A DNA stretch of 64,000 nt from Pseudomonas sp. Q2-TVG4-2. Its GTDB lineage: Bacteria; Pseudomonadota; Gammaproteobacteria; Pseudomonadales; Pseudomonadaceae. The notes beneath the pieces are model-generated. The model searched no databases and was not told the origin of the DNA. It saw nothing but the letters and a program-made list of their open reading frames with translations. Both the position numbers and the translations under genes were made by a program. The DNA lies in the NCBI RefSeq assembly GCF_013620795.1, contig NZ_LGLW01000005.1, positions 1-64,000 on the forward strand. The letters are read 5' to 3'. Every line of letters begins with the position of its first letter. Position 1 is the stretch's first letter. Below, in pieces: positions 27,902-38,100 of this stretch.

Positions 27902-27971
27902 CATTACAACGCCTTGAGCTTCGGCATTACAAAGCCCTGACTGCACTTCGACTGATATTTTTTTGCACTTC
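27902..27971 (-). promoter_or_regulatory. Promoter region of mtlE with two pairs of direct repeats
   Basis: Two nested repeat pairs occur on the minus strand. GAAGTGCA is at 27964-27971 and again at 27942-27949 (22 bases apart). TTGTAATG is at 27925-27932 and again at 27902-27909 (23 bases apart). A spacing of two helical turns is what AraC-family activators such as MtlR use. TGTAAT within the second pair also resembles a -10 element. The remaining intergenic DNA (27815-28112) shows no other gene. Confidence 0.55.
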
Positions 27972-28112
27972 CTTGGTGGCGCCCATGAAGCTGCCTCAGC
28001 GCCCCGCGACAGCGCACGCAGGTCCTGATTATCGGGGCTGGCATCGTAGAGGCATGAAGCGTTGAGCTGTCCCGACACGCCGGGAACAGAGACGGTGGGG
28101 CGACGATCCGTA

Positions 28113-29018
28113 TCAGCCGGCGAGATTCTGTTCAGTCAGCCTTTGCTCGACCAGGCGGCGATAACATGACGGTGTCATGCCCTTCAGCTGCTGAAAGCGA
28201 CGGTTGAAATTGGAGAGGTTGTTGAAGCCGGATTCGAAGCAGATGTCCGTGACCGGTTTGTCGTTGTCCAACAGCAGCTCGCAGGATTTGCTGATGCGCA
28301 GGCTGTTGACGAACTCGACATAGCAACGCCCGGTTGCTCGCTTGAAGAAACGCGAGAAGTAGGTGGGCTTCATGCCCAGGTGGCCAGCGACTTCCTCCAG
28401 CGGCAGCTCGCGCATGTAGTTGTCGAAGATATAGTTCACTGCCGTGTTGGTGCGATCGGCGTGATGCTCATCGCCCAACTGGGCAGAAGTGGCTCCGGAG
28501 AGCAGCTGATAATCGTCGCACCCAGCCAGCAGCTCGAGCATGATCAGAAAATAACCCAGTCGCGTGGCGCCGCGGCTATCAGCAATCTGCTGCATCAGTC
28601 GTGTTGCTTGCGCGATGGTATGGGGACCGCGAAATTCGATGCCATAGCGGGAGCGTTCAAGCATCGGGGTAATGCTGCGCAGCTCCGCGAAAACGCTATG
28701 GCCCGCCTCGAAAAGCTCATCGGTGAAGTTCACCAGCATGTCGCGTTTAGCGACTACCTCGCCCTCATCGACCTGACTGATCCAGTTGTGCGGCAGGTGC
28801 GGTCCGGTCAAAAACAGGCTGTCCGGGCCGAAGTTGCCGACATAGTCGCCGACGAATACCTTGCCCGAGCTGGCAATGATCAGGTGTAACTCATATTCCT
28901 TGTGGTTGTGCCAGCGCACCAGCGGGCAGGGGAATCCGTGTTCCCGGTAGATCAGTGAGTTGCCGTGGTGATCGTCCATCAGTTCGTAGGATGGATCGGA
29001 GATCTTCAACGCTTTCAT
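28113..29018 (-). CDS. mtlR: AraC-family activator of the mannitol operon
   Basis: This encodes 301 residues from ATG 29018 (MKALKISDPSYELMDDHHGN). The frame can be extended 24 codons upstream, overlapping the kinase gene, but 301 residues is the usual length as I recall it. The N-terminal cupin-like sensing domain (about 1-170) includes LVRWHNHKEYELHLIIASSG. The C-terminal pair of helix-turn-helix motifs (about 200-295) includes LEEVAGHLGMKPTYFSRFFK and VTDICFESGFNNLSNFNRRF. It sits between the PfkB kinase and the transporter genes, all on the minus strand. Activation by mannitol, sorbitol or arabitol is known for MtlR of Pseudomonas. Confidence 0.9.
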   Translation of the reverse strand: MKALKISDPSYELMDDHHGNSLIYREHGFPCPLVRWHNHKEYELHLIIASSGKVFVGDYVGNFGPDSLFLTGPHLPHNWISQVDEGEVVAKRDMLVNFTDELFEAGHSVFAELRSITPMLERSRYGIEFRGPHTIAQATRLMQQIADSRGATRLGYFLIMLELLAGCDDYQLLSGATSAQLGDEHHADRTNTAVNYIFDNYMRELPLEEVAGHLGMKPTYFSRFFKRATGRCYVEFVNSLRISKSCELLLDNDKPVTDICFESGFNNLSNFNRRFQQLKGMTPSCYRRLVEQRLTEQNLAG

Positions 29019-29082
29019 GCAGGTTCCGTCGTCCTTAAGCACCTCTAGGGTTATAGACGCTCGCATGGCTGCGGCCAACCGA

Positions 29083-30018
29083 TCAGTCAATTTCGCATCG
29101 GTATGGCAGTTCAGGGCCTCGTCTGGAGCAGGTAATGGCCGCAGCCTGCACCGCGAAGCCCAACAATGCTTCCAGCTGACCCGGCTCTATCTTCGCCAGA
29201 GACGATGGAGAGTCCATTCCGTTCTCGTGCAGATAGCTGAGCAGCGCGGCCTGGAAGGTGTCGCCAGCACCGACGGTGTCGCACACTGTGACGGCTCTGG
29301 CTGCGGCGTACAGCCCGCCATGACGACGACTGAACAGGTGCGCGCCTGCGCCCCCGCGAGTCAGCAGCACCAGTTCGCGACCTTCTTGCAGCCACCGCTG
29401 GGCAATGGATTCAGGCGCTTCGTCGGGATAAAGCAGCGCCAGGTCTTCATCGCTGACCTTGATCAGGTGAGCGCGTTCGGCAAAGGCCTCGACCCGCTTG
29501 CGCCAGCGCAGCACATCCGGCTCGACATTGAGGCGAATATTCGGGTCCAGAGAAATCAGGCGATTAGCGCTTTCGCGGCATACCAGTGCCAGCAGGGTGT
29601 CGGCGATCGGCGTGGTGACCAAGGAATAGGAGCCGACATGAATGCCACGAACCTCCTCGCCAAGCGGGGCGAGATGCTCAATGCACGGCAGGCGATCTGC
29701 ACAGCCTTCACCACGAAAACTGTATATCGGCACGCCACCGGCTCCGAGTGCAACCATGGCGAGCGTCGTCGGTGCGTCGAAAGTCACCAGATAATGGCCG
29801 TCGACCCCTTCGTCATCAAGCACTTGCCGCAGCTGCTGGCCCAGGTGATCGTTGGAAATGCCGGCGAACAGCGCGCAGGGTGTGCCGAGTCTGGCCAGGC
29901 CGACGGCAACATTGAAGGGTGAACCGCCCGCAACCGCCTCGAGATTCAAACGGTTGCTACGGCTGCCCGCTGGGGTCGAAAATACGTCGAACAGGGCTTC
30001 GCCACAGACCAGGTACAT
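29083..30018 (-). CDS. mtlZ: PfkB-family fructokinase of the mannitol locus
   Basis: This is a 311-residue sugar kinase of the ribokinase/PfkB family. The first signature region is GGSPFNVAVGLARLGTPCAL (about 32-51). The second, with the catalytic aspartate, is CDTVGAGDTFQAALLSYL near residue 250. It would phosphorylate fructose formed by mannitol dehydrogenase. In other Pseudomonas the gene ends the operon, whereas here it lies upstream of mtlR, 64 bases away, so the gene order is rearranged. Confidence 0.92.
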   Translation of the reverse strand: MYLVCGEALFDVFSTPAGSRSNRLNLEAVAGGSPFNVAVGLARLGTPCALFAGISNDHLGQQLRQVLDDEGVDGHYLVTFDAPTTLAMVALGAGGVPIYSFRGEGCADRLPCIEHLAPLGEEVRGIHVGSYSLVTTPIADTLLALVCRESANRLISLDPNIRLNVEPDVLRWRKRVEAFAERAHLIKVSDEDLALLYPDEAPESIAQRWLQEGRELVLLTRGGAGAHLFSRRHGGLYAAARAVTVCDTVGAGDTFQAALLSYLHENGMDSPSSLAKIEPGQLEALLGFAVQAAAITCSRRGPELPYRCEID

Positions 30019-30126
30019 AGGAGATTCCCGCCGCTGGAAATCCCGAGAGCTTAATCGTCGGCTGCATGTCGGGACAGTACGAGGCAGGCAAGCGACCGAT
30101 ACGATCTTGCACTCGGACTCGGCGAT

Positions 30127-31500
30127 TCAGTACAGCCAGATCTCGACTCGTCTGTTCTTGATACGGCCACTCTCGCTGTTAGATGCCACTGGAATTGCGT
30201 CGCCTAAACCATTGATATCTTTGACCAGTATTCCGCCACGGGACAGCTCCCGACGGACCGCCATCGCTCGCAGCTTCGACAACAACGCGGTGCGCGCCGA
30301 GTCGCCTTTTGCGTCGCCGAAGCCCACTAGCACCACCGCGTTCATCGTTTTGCCGGCCTTCTGCAGATAGTCGACCAGGCGTCCGACATCGCGCTGAGCC
30401 TTGTTATCCAAGCGCGCGCTGCCTTCAGCGAAGCGGAAATTGACTGTCAGTCGCTGCGCCTCGTTCGAAAGTGCTTGGTAAAGGGGCGGCATGTTCGCCT
30501 GGACCGGTAACTTGATGGCCGTGATCGCCTGGGCGACATAGCCGGACTTTCCGACGATGGCCTGGCCGGCGGCGCTGTGGACGAACTCGAGGTAGGCGCG
30601 GGTCCAGTCTGATTGCTGGCTCGGGTTGGCGTAGAGGAACAGGCGACGTGACAGGGGGTAATCTTCGGTCGCAACCAGCGCCGTGGAAGGTAGCATCGGC
30701 TGAGAGTCGCCATCGGCGATTGCCAGTGCTTTGGAGCTGCCGACCGAGGCCAGTCCAACGAACCCGACCGCACCGGCACGGGTGCTGACCACTTTCGATA
30801 GCTGGTCGTTGGATTCGTAGCGCGCGGCGCCAACCTCGAGGGTCTTGTTCTGACTGCCGAGCACCAGCTCTTTAAAGGTATCGTAGGTACCTGACTGGTC
30901 ATCACGCGCATGGAGCTCGACCACAAGATCATCGCCGCCCAGCTCCCGCCAGTTCTGAATCTCACCGGCAAAAAGGCTGGCGACCTGCTCGACGGTCAAT
31001 GATGAGACTCGGTTGTCAGGGTGAACGATAATCGCCAGGCCATCGATGGCGATGATCTGTTCGGCCTGGGCGCTACGCAGATCACCCAGCTCGGCAAGGC
31101 TGCTGAATTCGTTGTCCTTTATCGGGCGTGACGCAGCCGCGAGATCGGCGGACCCGTCTTTCAGCCCGGCAAAGCCAGTCCCTGTGCCATGAGCCGCGAC
31201 CAGCGCATGGACTGTGCGACCGGAGCCATCGATGGCGCTGATGCGCTGCTCGTTTTCGCGTCCAGCCGGGGCGATCCGTACCGAACCCAATCCCTGCGCT
31301 TCGAACAGTCCGGCGATAAGCATCGGCGCCAGCTTAGCGCCAACCGTGTTCGATCCGTGTATGCGCAGCACTGGGCTGCCGTCCGCTGGGAGCGCTGGCG
31401 TGGCGCCATTGACGGAAATCGGACCGGTGCTGAACAGGACGAGAAGTGCCAGGCACAGCACCCGTTTCCCTATGGTGCGTGCGGACGCAGAAAATGCCAT
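30127..31500 (-). CDS. PstS-like periplasmic domain fused to an OmpA peptidoglycan-binding domain
   Basis: This encodes a 457-residue exported protein. Residues 1-33 are a signal peptide (VLCLALLVLFSTGPISVNGA). Residues about 40-330 are a phosphate-binding-protein-like (PBP-like, PstS family) domain: LRIHGSNTVGAKLAPMLIAG, LKDGSADLAAASRPIKDNEF, GEIQNWRELGG and ARDDQSGTYDTFKELV. Residues about 345-457 form an OmpA-like domain (VNFRFAEGSARLDNKAQRDV, VLVGFGDAKGDS and a closing KNRRVEIWLY). The second domain would anchor the protein to peptidoglycan. No phosphate transport genes adjoin it. It may be a sensor or a scavenging receptor; the ligand is not established. Confidence 0.9.
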   Translation of the reverse strand: MAFSASARTIGKRVLCLALLVLFSTGPISVNGATPALPADGSPVLRIHGSNTVGAKLAPMLIAGLFEAQGLGSVRIAPAGRENEQRISAIDGSGRTVHALVAAHGTGTGFAGLKDGSADLAAASRPIKDNEFSSLAELGDLRSAQAEQIIAIDGLAIIVHPDNRVSSLTVEQVASLFAGEIQNWRELGGDDLVVELHARDDQSGTYDTFKELVLGSQNKTLEVGAARYESNDQLSKVVSTRAGAVGFVGLASVGSSKALAIADGDSQPMLPSTALVATEDYPLSRRLFLYANPSQQSDWTRAYLEFVHSAAGQAIVGKSGYVAQAITAIKLPVQANMPPLYQALSNEAQRLTVNFRFAEGSARLDNKAQRDVGRLVDYLQKAGKTMNAVVLVGFGDAKGDSARTALLSKLRAMAVRRELSRGGILVKDINGLGDAIPVASNSESGRIKNRRVEIWLY

Positions 31501-31654
31501 GCAGCGACTCTCCCTTTCAAAGAAGCGGGGAGATTAAGACGCTTTGTTTACCATTATGTGACGGTCGACCAAGGCCTTGTCGGTATGAGCCTCGTGTCAC
31601 ACTGCATCGCGAGGCTTGGAAGTGCGCGCGGTTATGAGGCCACGCTGGCCGCGG

Positions 31655-32467
31655 TCACCTCAGTGCGATCCACACAGGGCAATGGTCAGACGGTTTTTCC
31701 ATGCTGCGGATGTCGTAATCGACACCGCAGCCGGTGACGCGGTCATGCAGGCCGCTGGTGGTAAGGATCAGATCAATGCGCAGGCCCCGGCGCGGGTCGT
31801 CCTCGAAACCACGGCTGCGGTAGTCGAACCAACTGAAGCGGTCAGCGACCTCCGGATTGAGCGTACGGAAGCTGTCCTGCAGACCCCAGTTCTTCAGACG
31901 CGCCAGCCACTCGCGCTCTTCCGGCAGGAAGCTGCATTTGCCGGTGCGCAGCCAGCGCTTGGCGTTCACCTCACCGATGCCAATGTCGCAGTCTTCCGGC
32001 GAGATGTTGAAGTCACCCATTACCGCAACCGACTGATCGGGCGTGAAGCGCTGTTCGAGTAGGGCCTGCAAATCGGCGTAAAACTTGGTTTTAGCGGGAA
32101 ATTTGGTGGGGTGGATGCGGCTTTCGCCTTGGGGGAAGTAGCCGTTCATGACCGTCACCGGCTGGCCGTCGCCGTCGGCGAAGCGGCCCCAGATGAACCG
32201 CCTTTGCGATTCCTCGCCGTCGCCGGGAAAGCCCTTGTGGATTTCCAGCGGAGCCTGCCGCGACAGCAGCGCGACGCCGTAATGACCTTTCTGACCATGG
32301 AAGTGGACGTGATAGCCGAGGGCTTCGATCTCGGCCTGAGGAAATTGCTCGTCGGCCACCTTGGTTTCCTGCAGCCCGATGACGTCTGGCTGATGTTTGT
32401 CGATAATTGCAGTCAGTTGATGAGGTCTTGCGCGTAAGCCGTTGATATTGAAAGAAACAAGCTTCAT
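31655..32467 (-). CDS. xthA: Exodeoxyribonuclease III
   Basis: This encodes a 270-residue AP endonuclease/3'-5' exonuclease of base-excision repair. The start [20 protein letters not shown] (ATG 32467) is the family N-terminus; the frame runs 31 codons further upstream without support. Catalytic motifs are present in order: VIGLQETKV (metal-binding Glu), [22 protein letters not shown] (Asp, Asn), [12 protein letters not shown], and the C-terminal SDHCPVW with the active-site Asp-His pair. It is probably a single-gene unit, divergent from an acetyltransferase gene. Confidence 0.96.
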   Translation of the reverse strand: MKLVSFNINGLRARPHQLTAIIDKHQPDVIGLQETKVADEQFPQAEIEALGYHVHFHGQKGHYGVALLSRQAPLEIHKGFPGDGEESQRRFIWGRFADGDGQPVTVMNGYFPQGESRIHPTKFPAKTKFYADLQALLEQRFTPDQSVAVMGDFNISPEDCDIGIGEVNAKRWLRTGKCSFLPEEREWLARLKNWGLQDSFRTLNPEVADRFSWFDYRSRGFEDDPRRGLRIDLILTTSGLHDRVTGCGVDYDIRSMEKPSDHCPVWIALR

Positions 32468-32632
32468 GGATTCAGGCTCCGACAAAACCGGGATTCTAAT
32501 CGCTTCGAGCACCCCGGCGCGAGCCGTATCAGCCGATCTGCCAATAACCCGGGTAGACACAGCATGACTGCGATGCGGGTGCTAACGTGAAATCAGCGCT
32601 CTATAACAACAAAGGTCAAAAAGAGAATCGCC

Positions 32633-33271
32633 ATGCCGATGCCTGCTGAAGTACGAACGCTGGACAGTGGTTATGCCAGGGAAGCGCGCTCGCTTCTGTA
32701 CAACGCCTATCGACACGAACCGACATTCGCTTACCTATTCGAATCCGACAGGCCCGGTTACGACCAGCGCGTGCGCGCAACGGTGCGTGAGCTGGTCAAC
32801 CAACACCTGCTACAGGACCAGCCCGCCGTGGGGCTGCTGATTGATGATCGGCTGATCGCTGTTGCCTTGATTGCACCACCGCAGCGACGTCTCGACATTA
32901 CCGAGAGTTGGGCATGGCGCATGCGCATGTTGCTGACGGCCGGCTTTCGCTGCACGCGCCGCTATCTCGACTACCACGCAGCAGTACTGGGCTGTTTGCC
33001 GCCGGGCTCCTTCCATGTGTTACCGCTGATGGGCGTCCACCCGCAGTTTCAAGGGCAGCATTATGGCGAGCAGCTCCTCGAGGCGCTGCACAACTGGTGT
33101 GCCGTGGACACCGCCTCCCAAGGGCTGGTCATCGACACCGGCAATTCCCGCTACTTGCACTTCTACGAGCGGCAGGGCTATCAGGAGATCGGCCAGGTGG
33201 CCATCGGCCCGGTGCTTGAACATGTGTTCTTCCATCCTGCTCCGCGCGAGGTCGAAGCCAATAGCGGCTAA
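32633..33271 (+). CDS. GNAT-family N-acetyltransferase
   Basis: This encodes 212 residues with the GNAT fold. The acetyl-CoA-binding segment is LMGVHPQFQGQHYGEQLLEA (about residues 128-147), and LVIDTGNSRYLHFYERQGYQ is the following conserved strand and helix. The substrate cannot be told from sequence. The start ATG 32633 lacks a clear ribosome site apart from AAAGAGAA just upstream. It precedes tamA with a gap of about 145 bases. Confidence 0.88.
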   Translation: MPMPAEVRTLDSGYAREARSLLYNAYRHEPTFAYLFESDRPGYDQRVRATVRELVNQHLLQDQPAVGLLIDDRLIAVALIAPPQRRLDITESWAWRMRMLLTAGFRCTRRYLDYHAAVLGCLPPGSFHVLPLMGVHPQFQGQHYGEQLLEALHNWCAVDTASQGLVIDTGNSRYLHFYERQGYQEIGQVAIGPVLEHVFFHPAPREVEANSG

Positions 33272-33415
33272 CGGCGAATTTTGGCCGTCACACACAGTCC
33301 TACGGATGGATGTCTGACGAAGTGTTCCAATGCCCTGCCTGATGCCAAATGCGCTGCGCCACACGCATCGATGCCAACCCGAGCATCGGTGCGGGTCGTG
33401 CTAGCATCGCTCGCC

Positions 33416-35143
33416 ATGCTCATATCTCACTTGGGTCGAATCGTTCCGGCCGGCCTTGCCGTGTTCGTATCGATGGGCGTCTATTCAGCGGAACTCGACG
33501 TCAACGTCGAGCCATCCAACCGCGCGCTACGTGAAAACGTCGAGAACTACATCGGCGACCTGGGTGACCGTAATGAGCAAGAACTGCTGCGTTATAGCCG
33601 CATCGCTCAGGAACAGGCGGAGAAGGCGCTGCAGGCCCTGGGCTATTACAACGGCGAAGTCGAATCCGAAGTCAGCGGCGGCGAGAACCCGCGGCTAACC
33701 TTGCGTATCGAGCCCGGTGAGCCGGTCCGGTTACGCGACATTACCTTGCGCGTGGAAGGCCCGGCCGCTGATTTGAGCGCCTTTCGCGTGCCTCGTAATA
33801 GGCTCAAGACCGGCGAAGTGCTCAATCACGGCCAGTATGAGCAGGTCAAGCAGCAGATCCTCAATCAGGCCTCGCGCTACGGATTCTTCGATGGTCGCCT
33901 CAAGCGGCAGCGACTGGCCATCGATCCCGCCGCCAATGCAGCCGATGTCGAACTGATATTCCAAAGCGGCCCGCGGTATGTGCTGGGAGACGTGAGTTTC
34001 GAGGGCGACTCGCCCTTCGATCCGGATTTGCTGGCGCGTATGGTGCCGTTCGAAGCGGGTACGCCTTATGACTCGGAGCTGGTGGCCGATCTCAACCAGG
34101 CGATGCAGTCCAGCGGCTACTTCGAAGGGGTGCGGGTCGACGCCAACCCGGCCAATGCCGAACAGCAACGCATTCCGGTCGCGGTGCAGCTGACCACACG
34201 TGAACCCAGAACTCTCGGGCTCGGACTCGGTTATTCCACCGATGTCGGTCCGCGCTTGCGGTTGGATTTTCGCCGTCACTGGGTCAACCCGCAGGGACAC
34301 AGCTACGGCATCGAAACCGAGCTGTCCGCGCCGCGCCAGAACGTCGGGCTCTGGTACGACGTGCCGCTGGATCCGCCATTGACCGACAAGCTGCGCTATG
34401 CCGCCGGTTATCAATACGAAGAACTGGGCGATAACGATAGCCTGAGCCGGTTGCTAACGGTCGGCCCCGAATGGCACCGAAAGTTGCCGAGTGGTTGGCA
34501 GAGGGTCTGGGCGCTGAAATGGCGTCACGAACAGTACGAGCTCGGTGATGATTCCGGTGTCAGCACGCTGCTGATGCCCGGTGTTGCCTACAGCTATCTG
34601 CGCAGCGACAGCCGCATCGATCCCAGCCGTGGCTACCGCCTTGAATTCGAGCTGGGAGCGGCCAAAGAGGGTCTTTTGTCCGATGCCGATCTGATCCATG
34701 CCAACACGACGATAAAGGGTTTGATCACCCTTGCCGGACGCCATCGCTTTCTGGGCCGCGTCGAGGTCGGCGGAAACTGGACCAACGAATACACCAACGT
34801 GCCACCGTCCCTGCGCTACTTCGCCGGTGGCGATCAGAGCGTGCGTGGTTACGACTATCAGAGCTTGTCACCGACCAATTCGGATGGCGACAAGATTGGC
34901 GGCCGTTATCAGCTGGCGGTCAGTGCTGAATACCAGTACTCGCTGACGGATAAATGGCGAGTGGCGACTTTCGTCGATCAGGGCAATGCTTTCAACTCGC
35001 TGGAACTACCGTCCCTGAAGAGCAGCGTCGGCCTGGGTGTTCGCTGGGTTTCGCCGGTTGGGCCGATTCGCGTTGACCTGGCACATCCTCTGGATGGCGA
35101 GGGCGGCGTGCGGCTGCATTTCTCCATGGGGCCGGAGCTTTGA
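33416..35143 (+). CDS. tamA: Translocation and assembly module outer-membrane protein TamA
   Basis: This encodes an Omp85-family barrel protein of 575 residues from ATG 33416 (MLISHLGRIVPAGLAVFVSM, then a signal cleavage near YSA). ATG 33371 is also possible and neither has a good ribosome site. Three POTRA domains fill about residues 25-260, including VRLRDITLRVEGPAADLSAF and YVLGDVSFEGDSPFDPDLLA. The 16-strand barrel follows, with GGDQSVRGYDYQSLSP near residue 485 carrying the VRGY motif of the lid loop. TamA works with TamB to move lipids or proteins to the outer membrane. The stop overlaps the tamB start. Confidence 0.95.
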   Translation: MLISHLGRIVPAGLAVFVSMGVYSAELDVNVEPSNRALRENVENYIGDLGDRNEQELLRYSRIAQEQAEKALQALGYYNGEVESEVSGGENPRLTLRIEPGEPVRLRDITLRVEGPAADLSAFRVPRNRLKTGEVLNHGQYEQVKQQILNQASRYGFFDGRLKRQRLAIDPAANAADVELIFQSGPRYVLGDVSFEGDSPFDPDLLARMVPFEAGTPYDSELVADLNQAMQSSGYFEGVRVDANPANAEQQRIPVAVQLTTREPRTLGLGLGYSTDVGPRLRLDFRRHWVNPQGHSYGIETELSAPRQNVGLWYDVPLDPPLTDKLRYAAGYQYEELGDNDSLSRLLTVGPEWHRKLPSGWQRVWALKWRHEQYELGDDSGVSTLLMPGVAYSYLRSDSRIDPSRGYRLEFELGAAKEGLLSDADLIHANTTIKGLITLAGRHRFLGRVEVGGNWTNEYTNVPPSLRYFAGGDQSVRGYDYQSLSPTNSDGDKIGGRYQLAVSAEYQYSLTDKWRVATFVDQGNAFNSLELPSLKSSVGLGVRWVSPVGPIRVDLAHPLDGEGGVRLHFSMGPEL

Positions 35144-38100
35144 AGCGTACGGCGAAGATCATCGGCTGGTTGCTGTTGGGCCTGCTGAGCCTGGTGCTGC
35201 TGCTCGTCCTGGCCGTCGGGGCTGTACTGGGCACGACCTCGGGTAGCCGCTGGGTCCTGAGCAAGATTCCAGGCGTGCAGGTCGAACAGTTCCGCGGTCG
35301 TCTCGGCGGTAACTGGCAGGCGCAACGGCTGACGTGGGAGCAGGACGGCAGCCGCGTCGAGGTGGAAACCCCGCGGATGGCGTGGTCGCCGCTGTGCCTG
35401 TTGCGCATGACGCTTTGCGTTGAGGCGCTGGTCGCCGGTGATATTGACCTGCACTTTCCGCCGGCCCCTGACGATGGCGCACCGAGCGAGCCGTTCAGCC
35501 TGCCCGAGCTCAAGTTGCCGCTGGAGTTACGCGTCGAGCGGGTTGAGATTGGCAGCCTCCGACTGAACGATGCCGAGCAACTCCAACGCCTGCAATTGCG
35601 CGCAGACTGGCGCAAGGGCGGGCTGAATATCAAGGCGCTGCAACTGCGCCGCGAAGACCTTTCGCTGGAAATGACCGGACGCCTGCAGCCAAGCGGAGAC
35701 TGGCCGCTGATGCTGGCCGGCACTGCAGCGCTGCGATCGCCGGATGGACAACCCTGGGCGCTGAATATTGCCGTGGACGGCGAGCTGCGGGAGCACCTGA
35801 TGCTGGATATCGAGAGCCAGGGTTATCTCGTCGCCACGCTCGGCGGTCGGATACGTCCGCTGGAGCCGGAGCTTCCCGCGAATCTCGCGCTGGTGGTGGA
35901 GCGCTTCAAGGCAGCCCCAGCACTGCCCGATGCGTTGCGGCTGGACACCCTGAAACTGTCCGCCGACGGCGATCTAAAGCACGGCTACCGGTTGGTCGGT
36001 GAGGGGAGCCTGCAGGGGGAGGGCGGCGCGGTCGGTATCGCCTTGGATGCGGTGCTCGACCCCAAGCAGGCCTTGGTCGAAACGCTGCAGCTGGACGCGG
36101 GGGAGAACCAGCGGATCAACCTCAGCGGGCAGGCCAGCTGGCAGGACGGATTGAAGGGCGAAGCGGAACTGGCGTGGCGCGACTTCCCCTGGCGCCGGTT
36201 GTACCCGGACGTGGACGAGCCGCCCGTGGCACTGCGCACGCTGAATGCCCAAGTGCAGTATGACGATGGCAGCTATCTGGGCAACTTCGACGCGGCGCTG
36301 ACCGGGCCATCCGGTGACTTTACTTTGCAGAGCCCCGTCAGCGGCGACCTTGAGGTGGTGCATCTGCCGCAGCTGGAGCTGCGCGCCGGACAGGGCAGGG
36401 CCGTAGGAAATCTCAGTGTTGGCTTCGCCGATGGCATCGACTGGAATACCACCCTGAATCTGAGCGAATTCGATCCGTCCTACTGGGTCGCGGAACTGCC
36501 CGGTCAACTCGGGGGTAGCCTTAGCAGCCGTGGCGCCATGCGCGACGAGCAGTTGCAGGCCGAGGCGCGCCTGGACCTCAATGGCACATTACGCAAGCAA
36601 CCGCTGAGCCTTGAGCTGAATGCAAGCGGGCAGGATGCGACCTGGAATGTCCCGCACGTTGATCTGCGTCTCGGTGATAACCGAATCCAGGGCAGCGGAC
36701 GTTGGGCTGAAACGCTGCGGGCCAGCCTTAAGCTGGAGCTGGCACGTCTCGGGCAGCTCTGGCCTGATCTAGAAGGCCAGTTGGTTGGCAACCTCAGCCT
36801 GGCCGGTACACCGCAAGCTCCACAGGGCGAACTAGTGCTTGAGGGCAGCGAGGTCGCATTTCAGGACAACCGAGTGGAGCGTCTGCAACTTGCGGCAAAG
36901 CTCGAAGCGGGTGAGCGCGGCCAGCTGCGGCTCACCGCTGATGAGTTGCAGACAGGTGATACCGATCTGGGCCGATTGCGCATAGAGGCCGACGGGACGC
37001 GGCAGGCACATGAGGCCAATCTGAGCCTGCAAGGTCCGCTGCTGGATCTGTCCCTAGCGCTGGACGGTGGGCTGCGCGGTGAAAATTGGCGAGGCCGTCT
37101 GCTGCAGGCCGAGCTGGACGCCAAGGGACAGCAATGGGCGCTACAGCAGCCGGCTGCGTTGGAGCGGCTGGCCAGTGGTCGAGTCACCTTGGCCGCGCAT
37201 TGTTGGGCCTCCGGTCCCGCCACGCTGTGCGCCGAAGATCAGCGGCTCCTGCCGGACCCGCGCTTGCGTTATCGACTGCGAGATTTCCCGTTGGAATCTC
37301 TCGCCAGTTATTTACCCGACAATCTGATCTGGCAAGGCGAGGTCAACGCCGACCTTTCGCTCGATTTGCCGAAAGCCGGCCCCAGCGGGACCATTCGGGT
37401 CGACGCGGGACCAGGTACGCTGCGCATGCGTGACGGTGAGCAATGGCTGAATTTTCCGTACTCGACCTTGGCGCTGAACAGTGAGCTAACACCGCAGCGG
37501 GTCGACAGCCATTTGCGTTTCGAGGGCGGCGAGTTGGGCGAGCTCGACGTGCGCCTGGAGGTCAACCCGAGTACCGAGGCCAAGGCCATCTCCGGTGCGT
37601 TCCGTCTGAGCGACTTCGATCTCTCCGTGGCCAGGCCTTTCGTCGCCCAGGTTGAGCGGCTGGACGGGCAACTGAACGGTCATGGCGAGTTGTCCGGCAG
37701 CCTGCAGCAGCCGAAAATCAACGGCGAGCTGGTACTGAGCGATGCCGAAATTGCCGGCAGCGAGCTGCCGGTGAGCTTTGAACAGCTTCAGGTTCGCGCC
37801 GTCATCGAGGGCGAACGCATGCGCGTCGACGGCGACTGGCGCAGCGGTGAGCAGGGGCAAGGGGAGATTGCCGGTACGCTGGATTGGGGTGATGCGTTGG
37901 ACCTGGACTTGCGTGTGAGCGGCAGCCGCCTTCCGGTCATTGTCGAGCCCTATGCCGAGCTGGAGGTCGAGCCGGATCTGCGGCTGGAGCTGGCGGGTGA
38001 TCAGTTGGCCGTGAGCGGCAAGGTGCGCGTGCCGCGTGGCGACATAACCGTCCGCGAATTGCCGCCCTCTACCGTTAGGGTCTCCGAAGATGCGGTGATT

